A stretch of DNA of 36,517 nucleotides from positions 1 through 36,517 of the forward strand of contig JAOUFJ010000026.1 of the NCBI GenBank assembly GCA_029858255.1. Direction: 5' to 3'. Below the pieces are notes generated by a model. That model worked only from the letters and a program-made list of their open reading frames with translations, did no database searches and was not told where the DNA came from. The first letter of the stretch is position 1. The number at the start of each line of letters is the position of its first letter. The stretch comes from a candidate division WOR-3 bacterium (GTDB lineage: Bacteria > Hydrothermota > Tepidihabitantia > SM23-42). Of the stretch, positions 22,136 to 29,708 are shown one piece after another. The position numbers were made by a program, and so were the translations under genes.

Positions 22136-25100
22136 TTTTGGATCGTTTTTATATGGGTGATCATGAGAGAATTATGAACACGAACGATATCCACAAGAAG
22201 GCAATGGTGATTGGTGGTGGGATTGCGGGCGTGCAGGCAGCCTTGGATCTGGCAGATTCTGGAGTCGAGGTATTTCTCGTGGAACGGGCCCCGAGTATTG
22301 GAGGCCGAATGGCTCAGCTTGACAAGACATTCCCCACTAATGACTGCTCGCTATGTATTCTATCGCCCAAACTTGTGGAAGCTGCAAATCATCCGAACAT
22401 TAATATTATCACCAATGCGGAAGTCGAAAGAGTCGAGGGTTTTGCGCCGCGTTTTGCGGTCAAGGTACGCAAGAAGCCGCGCTATGTCGATGAAGAGAAG
22501 TGTACCGGTTGTGGTATCTGTATGACAAAATGTCCAGTTAAGATACCGGATGATTTTAATGTGGGTTTGTGCGATACACGGTGTATACGTATTCCATTTC
22601 CTCAGGCAGTACCAGCAGTGGCGATTATCGATAGTGCACACTGTATATATTTCAGGCGTGGTAAGTGCCGCATATGTGAGAGGTTTTGTGAACCACAGGC
22701 CATAGATTTCAATCAGAAAGAAGAGTTGATTGACATCGAAGTAGGGAGTATCATCGTTGCCGCCGGGTTGACAGAATTCAGTGCAGTTTCAAAGGACGAA
22801 TACGGTTACAAGATATTTCCCAATGTGATCACCAGTATGGAGTTTGAGCGCATACTTAGCGCCTCTGGTCCAACGCAGGGCCATGTGCTCAGACCTTCGG
22901 ATAGGAAAGAACCAAGGAAAATCGCCTTCCTCCAGTGTGTCGGGTCGCGTGATTCGACAACCGGCAATGAATATTGTTCGGCTATCTGTTGCATGCAAGC
23001 AGCCAAAGATGCAATAATAATCACCGAGCATCTTCAGAATGTAGAAATCTCCGTCTTTGGTATGGATGTAAGGGCGTACGGTAAGAATTTCGACAAATTC
23101 ATCGAGCGTGCGCAAACCGAACACGGAACTAAATTTGTCAGGGCTCGTGTCGCATCAGTCGATATCAATCCGACAAATGACAATCTAATTCTACATTACG
23201 AGGCTGACGGGCATACGAGAAAAGAAGAATTCGAATTGCTCATACTTTCCGTTGGCCTCAAAGCTTCGCCTTATCTGAGGTGTCTTGCGATGCTGCTCGA
23301 TGTCCGTTTGGACGATCTGGGATTCGTCCAGACAACAACATTCACACCAGTTGCGACGTCGCGGCCCGGCATATTTGTCTGTGGTAGCATTTCAGGTCCG
23401 AAAGATATACCCGAATCTGTCATTGAGGCAAGCGGTGCAGCTTCATCGGCCGGTGCGGTGCTGAAGGAATTTCCCCGAAGGGCCATTGTCGTTGAACATC
23501 CGACTGAAGTTCCGGTAGACGATGGAGATCGACCCAGGATAGGTGTTTTTGTCTGTCGTTGTGGGATCAATATTGCCGCGTCAGTTGATGTTGCGAAAGT
23601 TGTCGAGCATGCAGCCAGCCAGCCGTATGTTGTCTACAGTCAGGAACTCATGTTTGCATGTTCGCAGGATTCACAGAAGTTGATTAACGATAAGATACAG
23701 GAGATGGGGATCAATCGTGTCGTAGTAGCGGCATGCACGCCGCGGACCCATGAACCGCTCTTTCAGAATACACTTCAGAATTCTGGGCTGAATCCGTACC
23801 TGTTCGAATTCGCTAATATCCGCGAGCAGTGCTCATGGGTTCACCAGAAAGAGCCGGGAAAAGCAACGGAAAAAGCCAAGGACCTTGTTGAAATGTCAAT
23901 TCGCAAGGCTGCCTACCTTGAGTCCCTGAGCAAGACGAAATTGAGTGTAAACAAGAACGTGCTGGTTATTGGGGGCGGGTTAGCAGGCATGAGTGCAGCA
24001 TTGGATCTCGCACACCAGGATTTTCATGTTGACCTCATTGAGAAGGATGATCAACTGGGTGGTAATCTACGGCGTCTGCATTATACCCTGGATGGCTACG
24101 AGACGAGCACGTTTCGCGAACATCTTATAGATCAGGTTCAAACACATCCGTTGATCAACGTGCATAAGAATGCGGAAATCGAGTCGATAACTGGCTTCAT
24201 TGGAAACTATAGAACTGCGATCAAACATGGCAATGGCAGGAACATCGGATTTAGCAGTACAGGTATTTACGAAGAACGTGCGGAAATCAACCATGGCGTA
24301 GTGATCGTTGCCTCCGGTGCCAATGAGTCCAAACCGAATGAATATCTTTACGGCAAGGATGAGCACGTGATTACGCAGCGCGAATTAGAGGAAAGAATAG
24401 CAGCCGCTGAACCTTCCTTACAGGATCTTAATTCAGTTGTCATGATCCAGTGTGTCGGTTCGCGCAATGAGAGGAACCCGTATTGCAGTAGGGTTTGTTG
24501 CAGTACTGCGATAAAGAACGCAATAAGATTGAAGCAATTGAACCCACTTGTGCGTGTTTATGTCGTGTACAGGGATGTGAGGACATACGGGTTAAAAGAG
24601 ATGTACTATAAAAAAGCACGTGAGGCAGGTATTATTTTCATCCAGTATGATGAAGGCTCAGAACCTGTGGTAGATAAGGTCGATTCGCATTTGTCCGTTT
24701 GCGTGACTGAAAAGATAATCAACAAAACACTGAGGTTTATCCCTGACCTCATTGTTCTGAGCAACGGGATAGTACCGAGTGAAGGCAACAAGGTATTATC
24801 GCAAGCCCTGAAAGTCCCTTTGGGTACGGATGGCTTTTTCCTTGAAGCACACGTAAAGCTGCGACCGGTTGATTTTGCTACAGACGGGGTTTTTGTCTGC
24901 GGGCTTGCACACTATCCAAAAGACATCAGTGAGACAATTGCACAGGCAAAGGCGTCAGCGTCAAGGGCAATAACCATCCTGAGTAAGGATGAGATCGAAT
25001 CAGAAGCAAAGGTGGCATACGTTCACGAGAGCCGCTGTAACGGGTGCGGTCTGTGTGCTGAAATTTGCGCTTACAAGGCATTGGAGATAGATCCGGAAAG

Positions 25101-25245
25101 ACAAGTTGCGGTTTTGAATTCAGCATTGTGTAAAGGGTGTGGTACCTGCGCTGCTTCCTGTCGATCGTGCGCGATTGATATCAGAGGATTTAGAGATGAA
25201 CAGGTACTGGCAGCATTGGACGTGCTGCGTTGGGATAAGAAGTAA
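22132..25245 (+). CDS. hdrA: Intact two-module HdrA flavoprotein
   Basis: 1037 aa if started at the TTG at 22132 (overlaps hdrC by 4 nt); ATG at 22153 or 22174 are alternatives, all before the FAD loop. Module 1: GGGIAG 28-33, [15 protein letters not shown], ferredoxin C124/C127/C130/C134, RIPFPQAVP 153-161 and C171/C179/C182/C186. A middle Cys-rich segment (GVFVCRCGINIAASVDV) precedes module 2 with a second FAD loop (VIGGGLAGMSAALDLAHQ). It ends with two ferredoxin motifs (CNGCGLCAEIC, CKGCGTCAASC). HdrA carries the FAD that bifurcates electrons between a high- and a low-potential acceptor. It is the unsplit paralogue of 15239+17984 and shows where that one is broken. Confidence 0.9.
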   Translation: MILDRFYMGDHERIMNTNDIHKKAMVIGGGIAGVQAALDLADSGVEVFLVERAPSIGGRMAQLDKTFPTNDCSLCILSPKLVEAANHPNINIITNAEVERVEGFAPRFAVKVRKKPRYVDEEKCTGCGICMTKCPVKIPDDFNVGLCDTRCIRIPFPQAVPAVAIIDSAHCIYFRRGKCRICERFCEPQAIDFNQKEELIDIEVGSIIVAAGLTEFSAVSKDEYGYKIFPNVITSMEFERILSASGPTQGHVLRPSDRKEPRKIAFLQCVGSRDSTTGNEYCSAICCMQAAKDAIIITEHLQNVEISVFGMDVRAYGKNFDKFIERAQTEHGTKFVRARVASVDINPTNDNLILHYEADGHTRKEEFELLILSVGLKASPYLRCLAMLLDVRLDDLGFVQTTTFTPVATSRPGIFVCGSISGPKDIPESVIEASGAASSAGAVLKEFPRRAIVVEHPTEVPVDDGDRPRIGVFVCRCGINIAASVDVAKVVEHAASQPYVVYSQELMFACSQDSQKLINDKIQEMGINRVVVAACTPRTHEPLFQNTLQNSGLNPYLFEFANIREQCSWVHQKEPGKATEKAKDLVEMSIRKAAYLESLSKTKLSVNKNVLVIGGGLAGMSAALDLAHQDFHVDLIEKDDQLGGNLRRLHYTLDGYETSTFREHLIDQVQTHPLINVHKNAEIESITGFIGNYRTAIKHGNGRNIGFSSTGIYEERAEINHGVVIVASGANESKPNEYLYGKDEHVITQRELEERIAAAEPSLQDLNSVVMIQCVGSRNERNPYCSRVCCSTAIKNAIRLKQLNPLVRVYVVYRDVRTYGLKEMYYKKAREAGIIFIQYDEGSEPVVDKVDSHLSVCVTEKIINKTLRFIPDLIVLSNGIVPSEGNKVLSQALKVPLGTDGFFLEAHVKLRPVDFATDGVFVCGLAHYPKDISETIAQAKASASRAITILSKDEIESEAKVAYVHESRCNGCGLCAEICAYKALEIDPERQVAVLNSALCKGCGTCAASCRSCAIDIRGFRDEQVLAALDVLRWDKK

Positions 25246-25725
25246 ATGAAGCCTAAGAGTAATAAGGGGAACGAGTTGGGAAAAGACCAATCTTTTGAAC
25301 CGAAGATTGTGGCGTTCTTATGCAATTGGTGTTCGTATGCCGGTGCGGATCTTGCCGGGGTAAGCAGATTCCAGTACCCTACCAACATTCGGATTATCAA
25401 AGTGCCGTGTTCGGGCCGGATCAATCCTCTTTACATAGTGAAAGCACTTTACAACGGCGTCGATGGAGTCCTGGTCTCTGGCTGCCATCCCGGAGACTGC
25501 CACTATATTAGTGGCAACTACTTTGCCCGGAGAAAATTCGCTCTCGTCAAGAAGTTCTTGGAATACGTCGGGATAGAGCCGGAGAGGGTTCAGTTTTCGT
25601 GGATTTCGGCAGCAGAAGGGGTAAGGTTTGCACAGATAATCGACAAGGTAACTAATGATATAAGGAAACTGGGGCCTCTTACATACTTCCGCAGAGGTTC
25701 TGCCAGAACAGGGGATTCAACATGA
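25246..25725 (+). CDS. flxD: MvhD/FlxD-type [2Fe-2S] subunit (copy 2)
   Basis: 159 aa. The ATG directly follows the hdrA stop codon. It has the same signature as copy 1 (LCNWCSYAGADLAGVSR, PCSGR, GCHPGDCHYISGNY), plus an N-terminal extension of about 18 polar residues and a C-terminal tail. Because flxC, flxB and flxA homologues follow, it is the natural FlxD, linking the NAD(P)H-oxidising Flx module to HdrA. It overlaps flxC by 4 nt (ATGA). Confidence 0.85.
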   Translation: MKPKSNKGNELGKDQSFEPKIVAFLCNWCSYAGADLAGVSRFQYPTNIRIIKVPCSGRINPLYIVKALYNGVDGVLVSGCHPGDCHYISGNYFARRKFALVKKFLEYVGIEPERVQFSWISAAEGVRFAQIIDKVTNDIRKLGPLTYFRRGSARTGDST

Positions 25726-26699
25726 AACGAGTCGAGTCCGAACTAATTGAAAACGTAGAAGAACTTCTGAGGGAGAAGAAAGTAGATCTCTTTATAGGTT
25801 ATGAGAGTGGTTCTCTGCCGCTTCAGACGTCTCCATGCTTTGTCACACAGCAGGAAGATGTACAAAAGTTGGTATGGAACAGCTTTTGCGCGAACAATCT
25901 TTCAGTATACCTGAGCTCGCTCATGCGGGAACTGCCAGCAAGTACTAAGGTCGGCATTCTCTGCAAGGGTTGTGATAGCCGTTCTCTTGTCAACCTCATT
26001 GTTGAAAAACAGGTGAAAAGGGAAGATGTGGTAATAGTGGGGATATCATGCCCGGGTATCGTAAATATCGACAAAATAACTAACAAATTGGATGGCCGGA
26101 AGGTATTAGAGGTTGAGGAAAACGATGAAGAAATTATTCTGAAATATGATGTTGGCGAGGATCGATTCAGCAGAATGGATAATTTGTACGAATCCTGCAA
26201 GAATTGCGTTCACCCGACACCGAGCGTATACGATGTTCTCATTCGCGTCGGTGAACACTCGCCAAAATCAGTAACTCCTGATCCAATGATCGCTGAATTC
26301 AGTCAGAAAAGTCGGACAGAGCGGTGGCAGATATTCGAGCAGGAGTTGTCGCGTTGTGTTAGATGCTATGCATGCCGGAATGCGTGCCCAAACTGCTACT
26401 GCAAAGAGTGCTTTGCCGAGCAGACCAAACCGCGCTGGTTCGGTTTGACAAATGAGTTGTCCGATGTGTTATTCTACCATATAGTAAGAATACTTCATCA
26501 GGCAGGAAGATGCGTTGATTGCGGTGCATGCGCGCGAGCCTGCCCCGAAAAAATAAATCTAAGGTTGTTCACGCGCGTGCTGGTTGATGAAGTCAGGGAA
26601 CGGTTTGATTACGTACCCGGGCTTTCCCCAAACGATTCACCGCTACTGGCGATGTTCTCCAACGATGACAGCCAAGAATTCATGGTTGAAGCCGATTAA
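25722..26699 (+). CDS. FlxC-like iron-sulfur protein
   Basis: 325 aa. The N-terminal half (about 1-190) resembles FrhB-type hydrogenase/dehydrogenase subunits (KVGILCKGCDSRSL, VIVGISCPGIVN, and YESCKNCVHPTP). The C-terminal half has two ferredoxin motifs: CVRCYACRNACPNCYCKECF and CVDCGACARACPEKI. In Desulfovibrio the FlxABCD-HdrABC system is a soluble NADH dehydrogenase linked to Hdr, and this gene fits the Fe-S subunit next to FlxD. It relays electrons and no separate catalytic site is obvious. The start is ATGA-coupled to the preceding gene. The FlxC name is by position and general likeness. Confidence 0.65.
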   Translation: MKRVESELIENVEELLREKKVDLFIGYESGSLPLQTSPCFVTQQEDVQKLVWNSFCANNLSVYLSSLMRELPASTKVGILCKGCDSRSLVNLIVEKQVKREDVVIVGISCPGIVNIDKITNKLDGRKVLEVEENDEEIILKYDVGEDRFSRMDNLYESCKNCVHPTPSVYDVLIRVGEHSPKSVTPDPMIAEFSQKSRTERWQIFEQELSRCVRCYACRNACPNCYCKECFAEQTKPRWFGLTNELSDVLFYHIVRILHQAGRCVDCGACARACPEKINLRLFTRVLVDEVRERFDYVPGLSPNDSPLLAMFSNDDSQEFMVEAD

Positions 26700-26710
26700 T
26701 GGAGAGAGAT

Positions 26711-27742
26711 ATGACTAAAGAATTTGTTGTCCATAAAGATGATTTCAACGAATTCCTGACGCTGTTGATTAAAGTATATACTGTATTTGGCCCAACAGGT
26801 GATGATGGTTCTAATGGGATCAAGAGGATTGAAAGACCAGAGCAGTTCAAGTTGCATCATGGCACGAGTCATTTTTCGTTCAAGCATTTCTTCTTGCCGC
26901 AGACCGAGAAGCTGTTTTCCTTTGATCTGGCATCTAATAAGGTTGATGCCCCAAGCGAAGAGCAAGGTGATGACAAATATTCTATCCTTATCGGTTTGAG
27001 GCCATGCGATGCAAAGGCCGTTGAACTTCTTGACCAAGTTTTTATTGAGCGTGATCCAAAAGATATTTTCTATGCAAAGCGAAGGAATAAAACCAGGATC
27101 GTGTCGTTTGCCTGCCGCGAGCCTCGTTCAACTTGTTTCTGCGGATCAGTAGGATGCGGGCCGGATTCTGAAGCTGGCGCCGACGTGGTAATATACGAGC
27201 TGAAAGACCGTTACGTTATGAAAGCGATTACCGGGGGAGGCGACGAGTTGTTGAACAGCGCCAACATATATTTGAACGCCGTTTCGAAGGAAGACCTTGC
27301 TGAAAAAGAGAAGACGATGATTGAGGCTAAGAACCACTTGGTGAACGTCTTCACGAGCGATGGTTTGGATGGGAAAATTAGCGATTTCGATGCCTCCTAC
27401 TGGAAACGGATTTGTCAGAAATGCCTCGGTTGTGGTATTTGTACTTACTTCTGCCCGACTTGTCACTGTTTCGACATCATTGACGAAGTGGATGGTTCCA
27501 AAGGAAGACGAATACGCTCATGGGATTCATGTATGTATCCGCTCTTCACCTTGCATGCATCAGGGCATAACCCCCGACCCACTCGCAAGGAAAGAATGAG
27601 ACAGCGAATCATGCATAAATTTGTCTATAGCATGGAACAGTACGGGAGAAGATTCTGTGTTGGATGCGGCCGGTGCGTTACTCATTGTCCAGTCAATCTC
27701 GATTTGCGCTTCGTCATCAAGGAAATCGTGGAGGCAAAATGA
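26711..27742 (+). CDS. FlxB-like / sulfhydrogenase beta-type Fe-S protein
   Basis: 343 aa from the ATG at 26711, which has GGAGAGAG upstream; an ATG at 26699 overlapping the previous stop would add four residues. It belongs to the family of AsrA and sulfhydrogenase beta subunits: ILIGLRPCDAKAVELLDQVF, FACREPRSTCFCGSVGCGP, then two [4Fe-4S] sites CQKCLGCGICTYFCPTCHC and CVGCGRCVTHCPV. Members pass electrons between the FAD/NAD(P) subunit (here the next gene) and a catalytic partner. No hydrogenase or sulfite reductase gene is present, so the Flx role is preferred. It overlaps flxA by 4 nt. Confidence 0.75.
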   Translation: MTKEFVVHKDDFNEFLTLLIKVYTVFGPTGDDGSNGIKRIERPEQFKLHHGTSHFSFKHFFLPQTEKLFSFDLASNKVDAPSEEQGDDKYSILIGLRPCDAKAVELLDQVFIERDPKDIFYAKRRNKTRIVSFACREPRSTCFCGSVGCGPDSEAGADVVIYELKDRYVMKAITGGGDELLNSANIYLNAVSKEDLAEKEKTMIEAKNHLVNVFTSDGLDGKISDFDASYWKRICQKCLGCGICTYFCPTCHCFDIIDEVDGSKGRRIRSWDSCMYPLFTLHASGHNPRPTRKERMRQRIMHKFVYSMEQYGRRFCVGCGRCVTHCPVNLDLRFVIKEIVEAK

Positions 27743-28578
27743 ACAACCCCTATATTCCAATGCCGACGAGAATCGAAAGAATCACAACTGAAAATGAAGC
27801 ACGTGATATAAAGACATTCGACCTCTCTTTCGTCAATAACGAAGACAGAGATAGTTTCTTGTTTCTTCCCGGACAGTTTGCAGAACTATCGTTGCTCGGT
27901 TTTGGAGAATGCCCTATTGGTATTGCTTCTTCTCCCACTGAGGTCGGTCATCTATTGTTTACCGTGAAGAGAACTGGTTTTGTGACCAAACACTTGCATC
28001 GCGCAGAGGTGGGTGATACCATAGGAATTCGAGGTCCCTTCGGGAATAGTTATCCACTGGATCTGATGGAAGGCAAAAACGTGCTGATTATCGGAGGTGG
28101 ATTCGCATTTACAACTCTTCGCGCTACCGCAATGTATATGCTTGAAGGCAGCAATCGCGCTCGGTTCAAGGAGTTGACGATTGTCTATGGCGCACGTAGT
28201 CCCGGCGAATTGATTTACAAACAAGAACTATGGGATTGGGAGAAATCGACTGACTTGAATATGTTCATTACGGTAGATAAAGGCGATGAAACATGGAAAA
28301 GACGCGAGGGCTTTGTACCGACCGTCCTCGAGGAGATAGCACCTAGTTCTCAGGATACGGTTGCTTTGGTATGTGGTCCACCCGTCATGATAAAATTCAC
28401 GCTGCCAGTTCTTCAGAAACTGGGGTTCCCTCCGGACCGCATCTTTCTGTCTCTTGAAATGCGCATGAAATGCGGCATCGGTAAATGTGGTCGCTGCAAT
28501 ATAGGGCACAAGTATGTGTGCGTGGATGGTCCGGTCTTCTCTTGTGCGCATCTGGGCGAATTACCGCAGGAATATTGA
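27739..28578 (+). CDS. flxA: FlxA-like FAD/NAD(P)-binding subunit
   Basis: 279 aa from ATG 27739 (ATGA overlap with the previous stop). It is a ferredoxin-NADP reductase fold: FAD domain (about 1-105, LPGQFAELSLLGFGECPIGI), NAD(P) domain with VLIIGGGFAFTTLRA near 115-130 and CGPPVMIKF, and a C-terminal [2Fe-2S] site (MKCGIGKCGRCNIG, then CVDGPVFSC). This is the PyrK/sulfhydrogenase-gamma/FlxA family. It should exchange hydride with NAD(H) or NADP(H) and pass electrons to the Fe-S subunits encoded upstream. It is the last gene of the redox cluster, and no clear terminator follows within the 117-nt gap. Confidence 0.8.
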   Translation: MNNPYIPMPTRIERITTENEARDIKTFDLSFVNNEDRDSFLFLPGQFAELSLLGFGECPIGIASSPTEVGHLLFTVKRTGFVTKHLHRAEVGDTIGIRGPFGNSYPLDLMEGKNVLIIGGGFAFTTLRATAMYMLEGSNRARFKELTIVYGARSPGELIYKQELWDWEKSTDLNMFITVDKGDETWKRREGFVPTVLEEIAPSSQDTVALVCGPPVMIKFTLPVLQKLGFPPDRIFLSLEMRMKCGIGKCGRCNIGHKYVCVDGPVFSCAHLGELPQEY

Positions 28579-28695
28579 ACTGGACAACTTGTAGATAGCT
28601 TTCCGATTATCGCCTGTATGGTTTGTGATTTTCTGATTACATTTTGGGGCAGTATATTGAGCATGAGTCCATAGAAGGCAGAGCAATAGGCATCC

Positions 28696-29538
28696 TCATA
28701 ACAATGCCAGGCTTATAATTGCGATTGCCGCGCAAATGATGCCCACTGCTCTGAGTGCGCCAATATTTTCTTTCAAGAACACCGCGGATAGGATAGCGGT
28801 GAAGACGAAGCTCAGTTGGATTATTGGTACTGCAGTGCTAAGTTCTCCTTTCTGTAAAGCTGTGACATAGAAAAAAGTCGCAAGCGCCATCAAGATACCG
28901 TTGAGTGGAGCGATAAAGAAGGTCGCTTTTGGAAACTTGAAATTCCCGTACACGATGTTATACAAAATAACGAAGGCTCCAAAGAAGAGATTCATCAGTA
29001 GGATGAAAGAGAGGGGTGAACTGAAGACCCGTGTCGATAATTTCAGTATGATCTGAAAACCTGCTGCTACTATCATTGCGAGTATCGCGATGAGAAGTGG
29101 TTTGTTTTTCGCGATGAGTCGTTTGGGTTCGTAAAAGAATATGAATATAGCCAGACACGTAAGTGCGATCCCAACGATCTTGTTTGATGATAATCCTTCA
29201 TGCATCAATAATATTGCTGCGGCTGTGGATATGACAAAGCTCGAGCGGAATATGGCATAATTCACACTTGCGTAACCATGAGTTAGGCTATGCAGCATTA
29301 GGGTGAAGCCGGCAAAGCCAAAAATGGCGCTGAGCAGGCTATAAATAACATCTGACCTTTGCCATTTGATACCGCCAGATAGAATCGCGAGCATCAAAAC
29401 GATGATTGTAAAAGATAAACCTTGTACGATTAAATACGAACCAATGGGTACAGCGAGTTGCCGCGCTCGCTTGTTGATCGTATCACCTGCTCCGATCAGT
29501 ACCATCGCCAGTAGTGCTGCCATTATAGAAGTAGTCAT
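28696..29538 (-). CDS. EamA/DMT-family transporter (second copy)
   Basis: 280 aa with about ten hydrophobic helices in two EamA halves. Features: the first helix SIMAALLAMVLIGAGDTINK, the SVNYAIFRSSFVISTAAAIL stretch in the first half, and the end LRAVGIICAAIAIISLALL. The substrate is unknown. It is only loosely similar to the transporter at 10037-10930, so not a recent duplicate. It has its own promoter (29572-29599) and AGGGAA shortly before the ATG. It converges with the end of the redox cluster. Confidence 0.8.
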   Translation of the reverse strand: MTTSIMAALLAMVLIGAGDTINKRARQLAVPIGSYLIVQGLSFTIIVLMLAILSGGIKWQRSDVIYSLLSAIFGFAGFTLMLHSLTHGYASVNYAIFRSSFVISTAAAILLMHEGLSSNKIVGIALTCLAIFIFFYEPKRLIAKNKPLLIAILAMIVAAGFQIILKLSTRVFSSPLSFILLMNLFFGAFVILYNIVYGNFKFPKATFFIAPLNGILMALATFFYVTALQKGELSTAVPIIQLSFVFTAILSAVFLKENIGALRAVGIICAAIAIISLALL

Positions 29539-29571
29539 TTATGTTCCCTATATGGTCGAAAAAATTAAGTT

Positions 29572-29599
29572 ATTATAGCTTCAGGCAACCTCGGGTCAA
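29572..29599 (-). promoter_or_regulatory. Promoter of the second EamA gene
   Basis: On the minus strand: TTGACC (29599-29594), a 16-nt spacer and TATAAT (29577-29572). Transcription would start near 29565, about 27 nt before the start codon at 29538. Confidence 0.6.
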
Positions 29600-29620
29600 C
29601 AAATATCTCTTGTTGAATTA

Positions 29621-29648
29621 TTGACAATGTATCTTTGATTGATACAAT
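29621..29648 (+). promoter_or_regulatory. Promoter of the large secreted protein gene
   Basis: TTGACA (29621-29626), a 16-nt spacer and TACAAT (29643-29648). It gives a leader of about 55 nt before ATG 29709, with GCGAGGAGGAATC as ribosome site. It is divergent from the transporter promoter, and the two -35 boxes are 21 nt apart. Confidence 0.65.
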
Positions 29649-29708
29649 TCTACTGTCAGGCTATCACGGGTCTGGGTCCGTGAAGAAGGCAAACCGCGAG
29701 GAGGAATC

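Noticed and set aside
15239-28578. Respiratory complex I or a hydrogenase operon
   Set aside because: NuoE, NuoF and a NuoG-like domain are present, but there are no membrane subunits, no NuoB/C/D, no H-cluster motifs and no NiFe large subunit.
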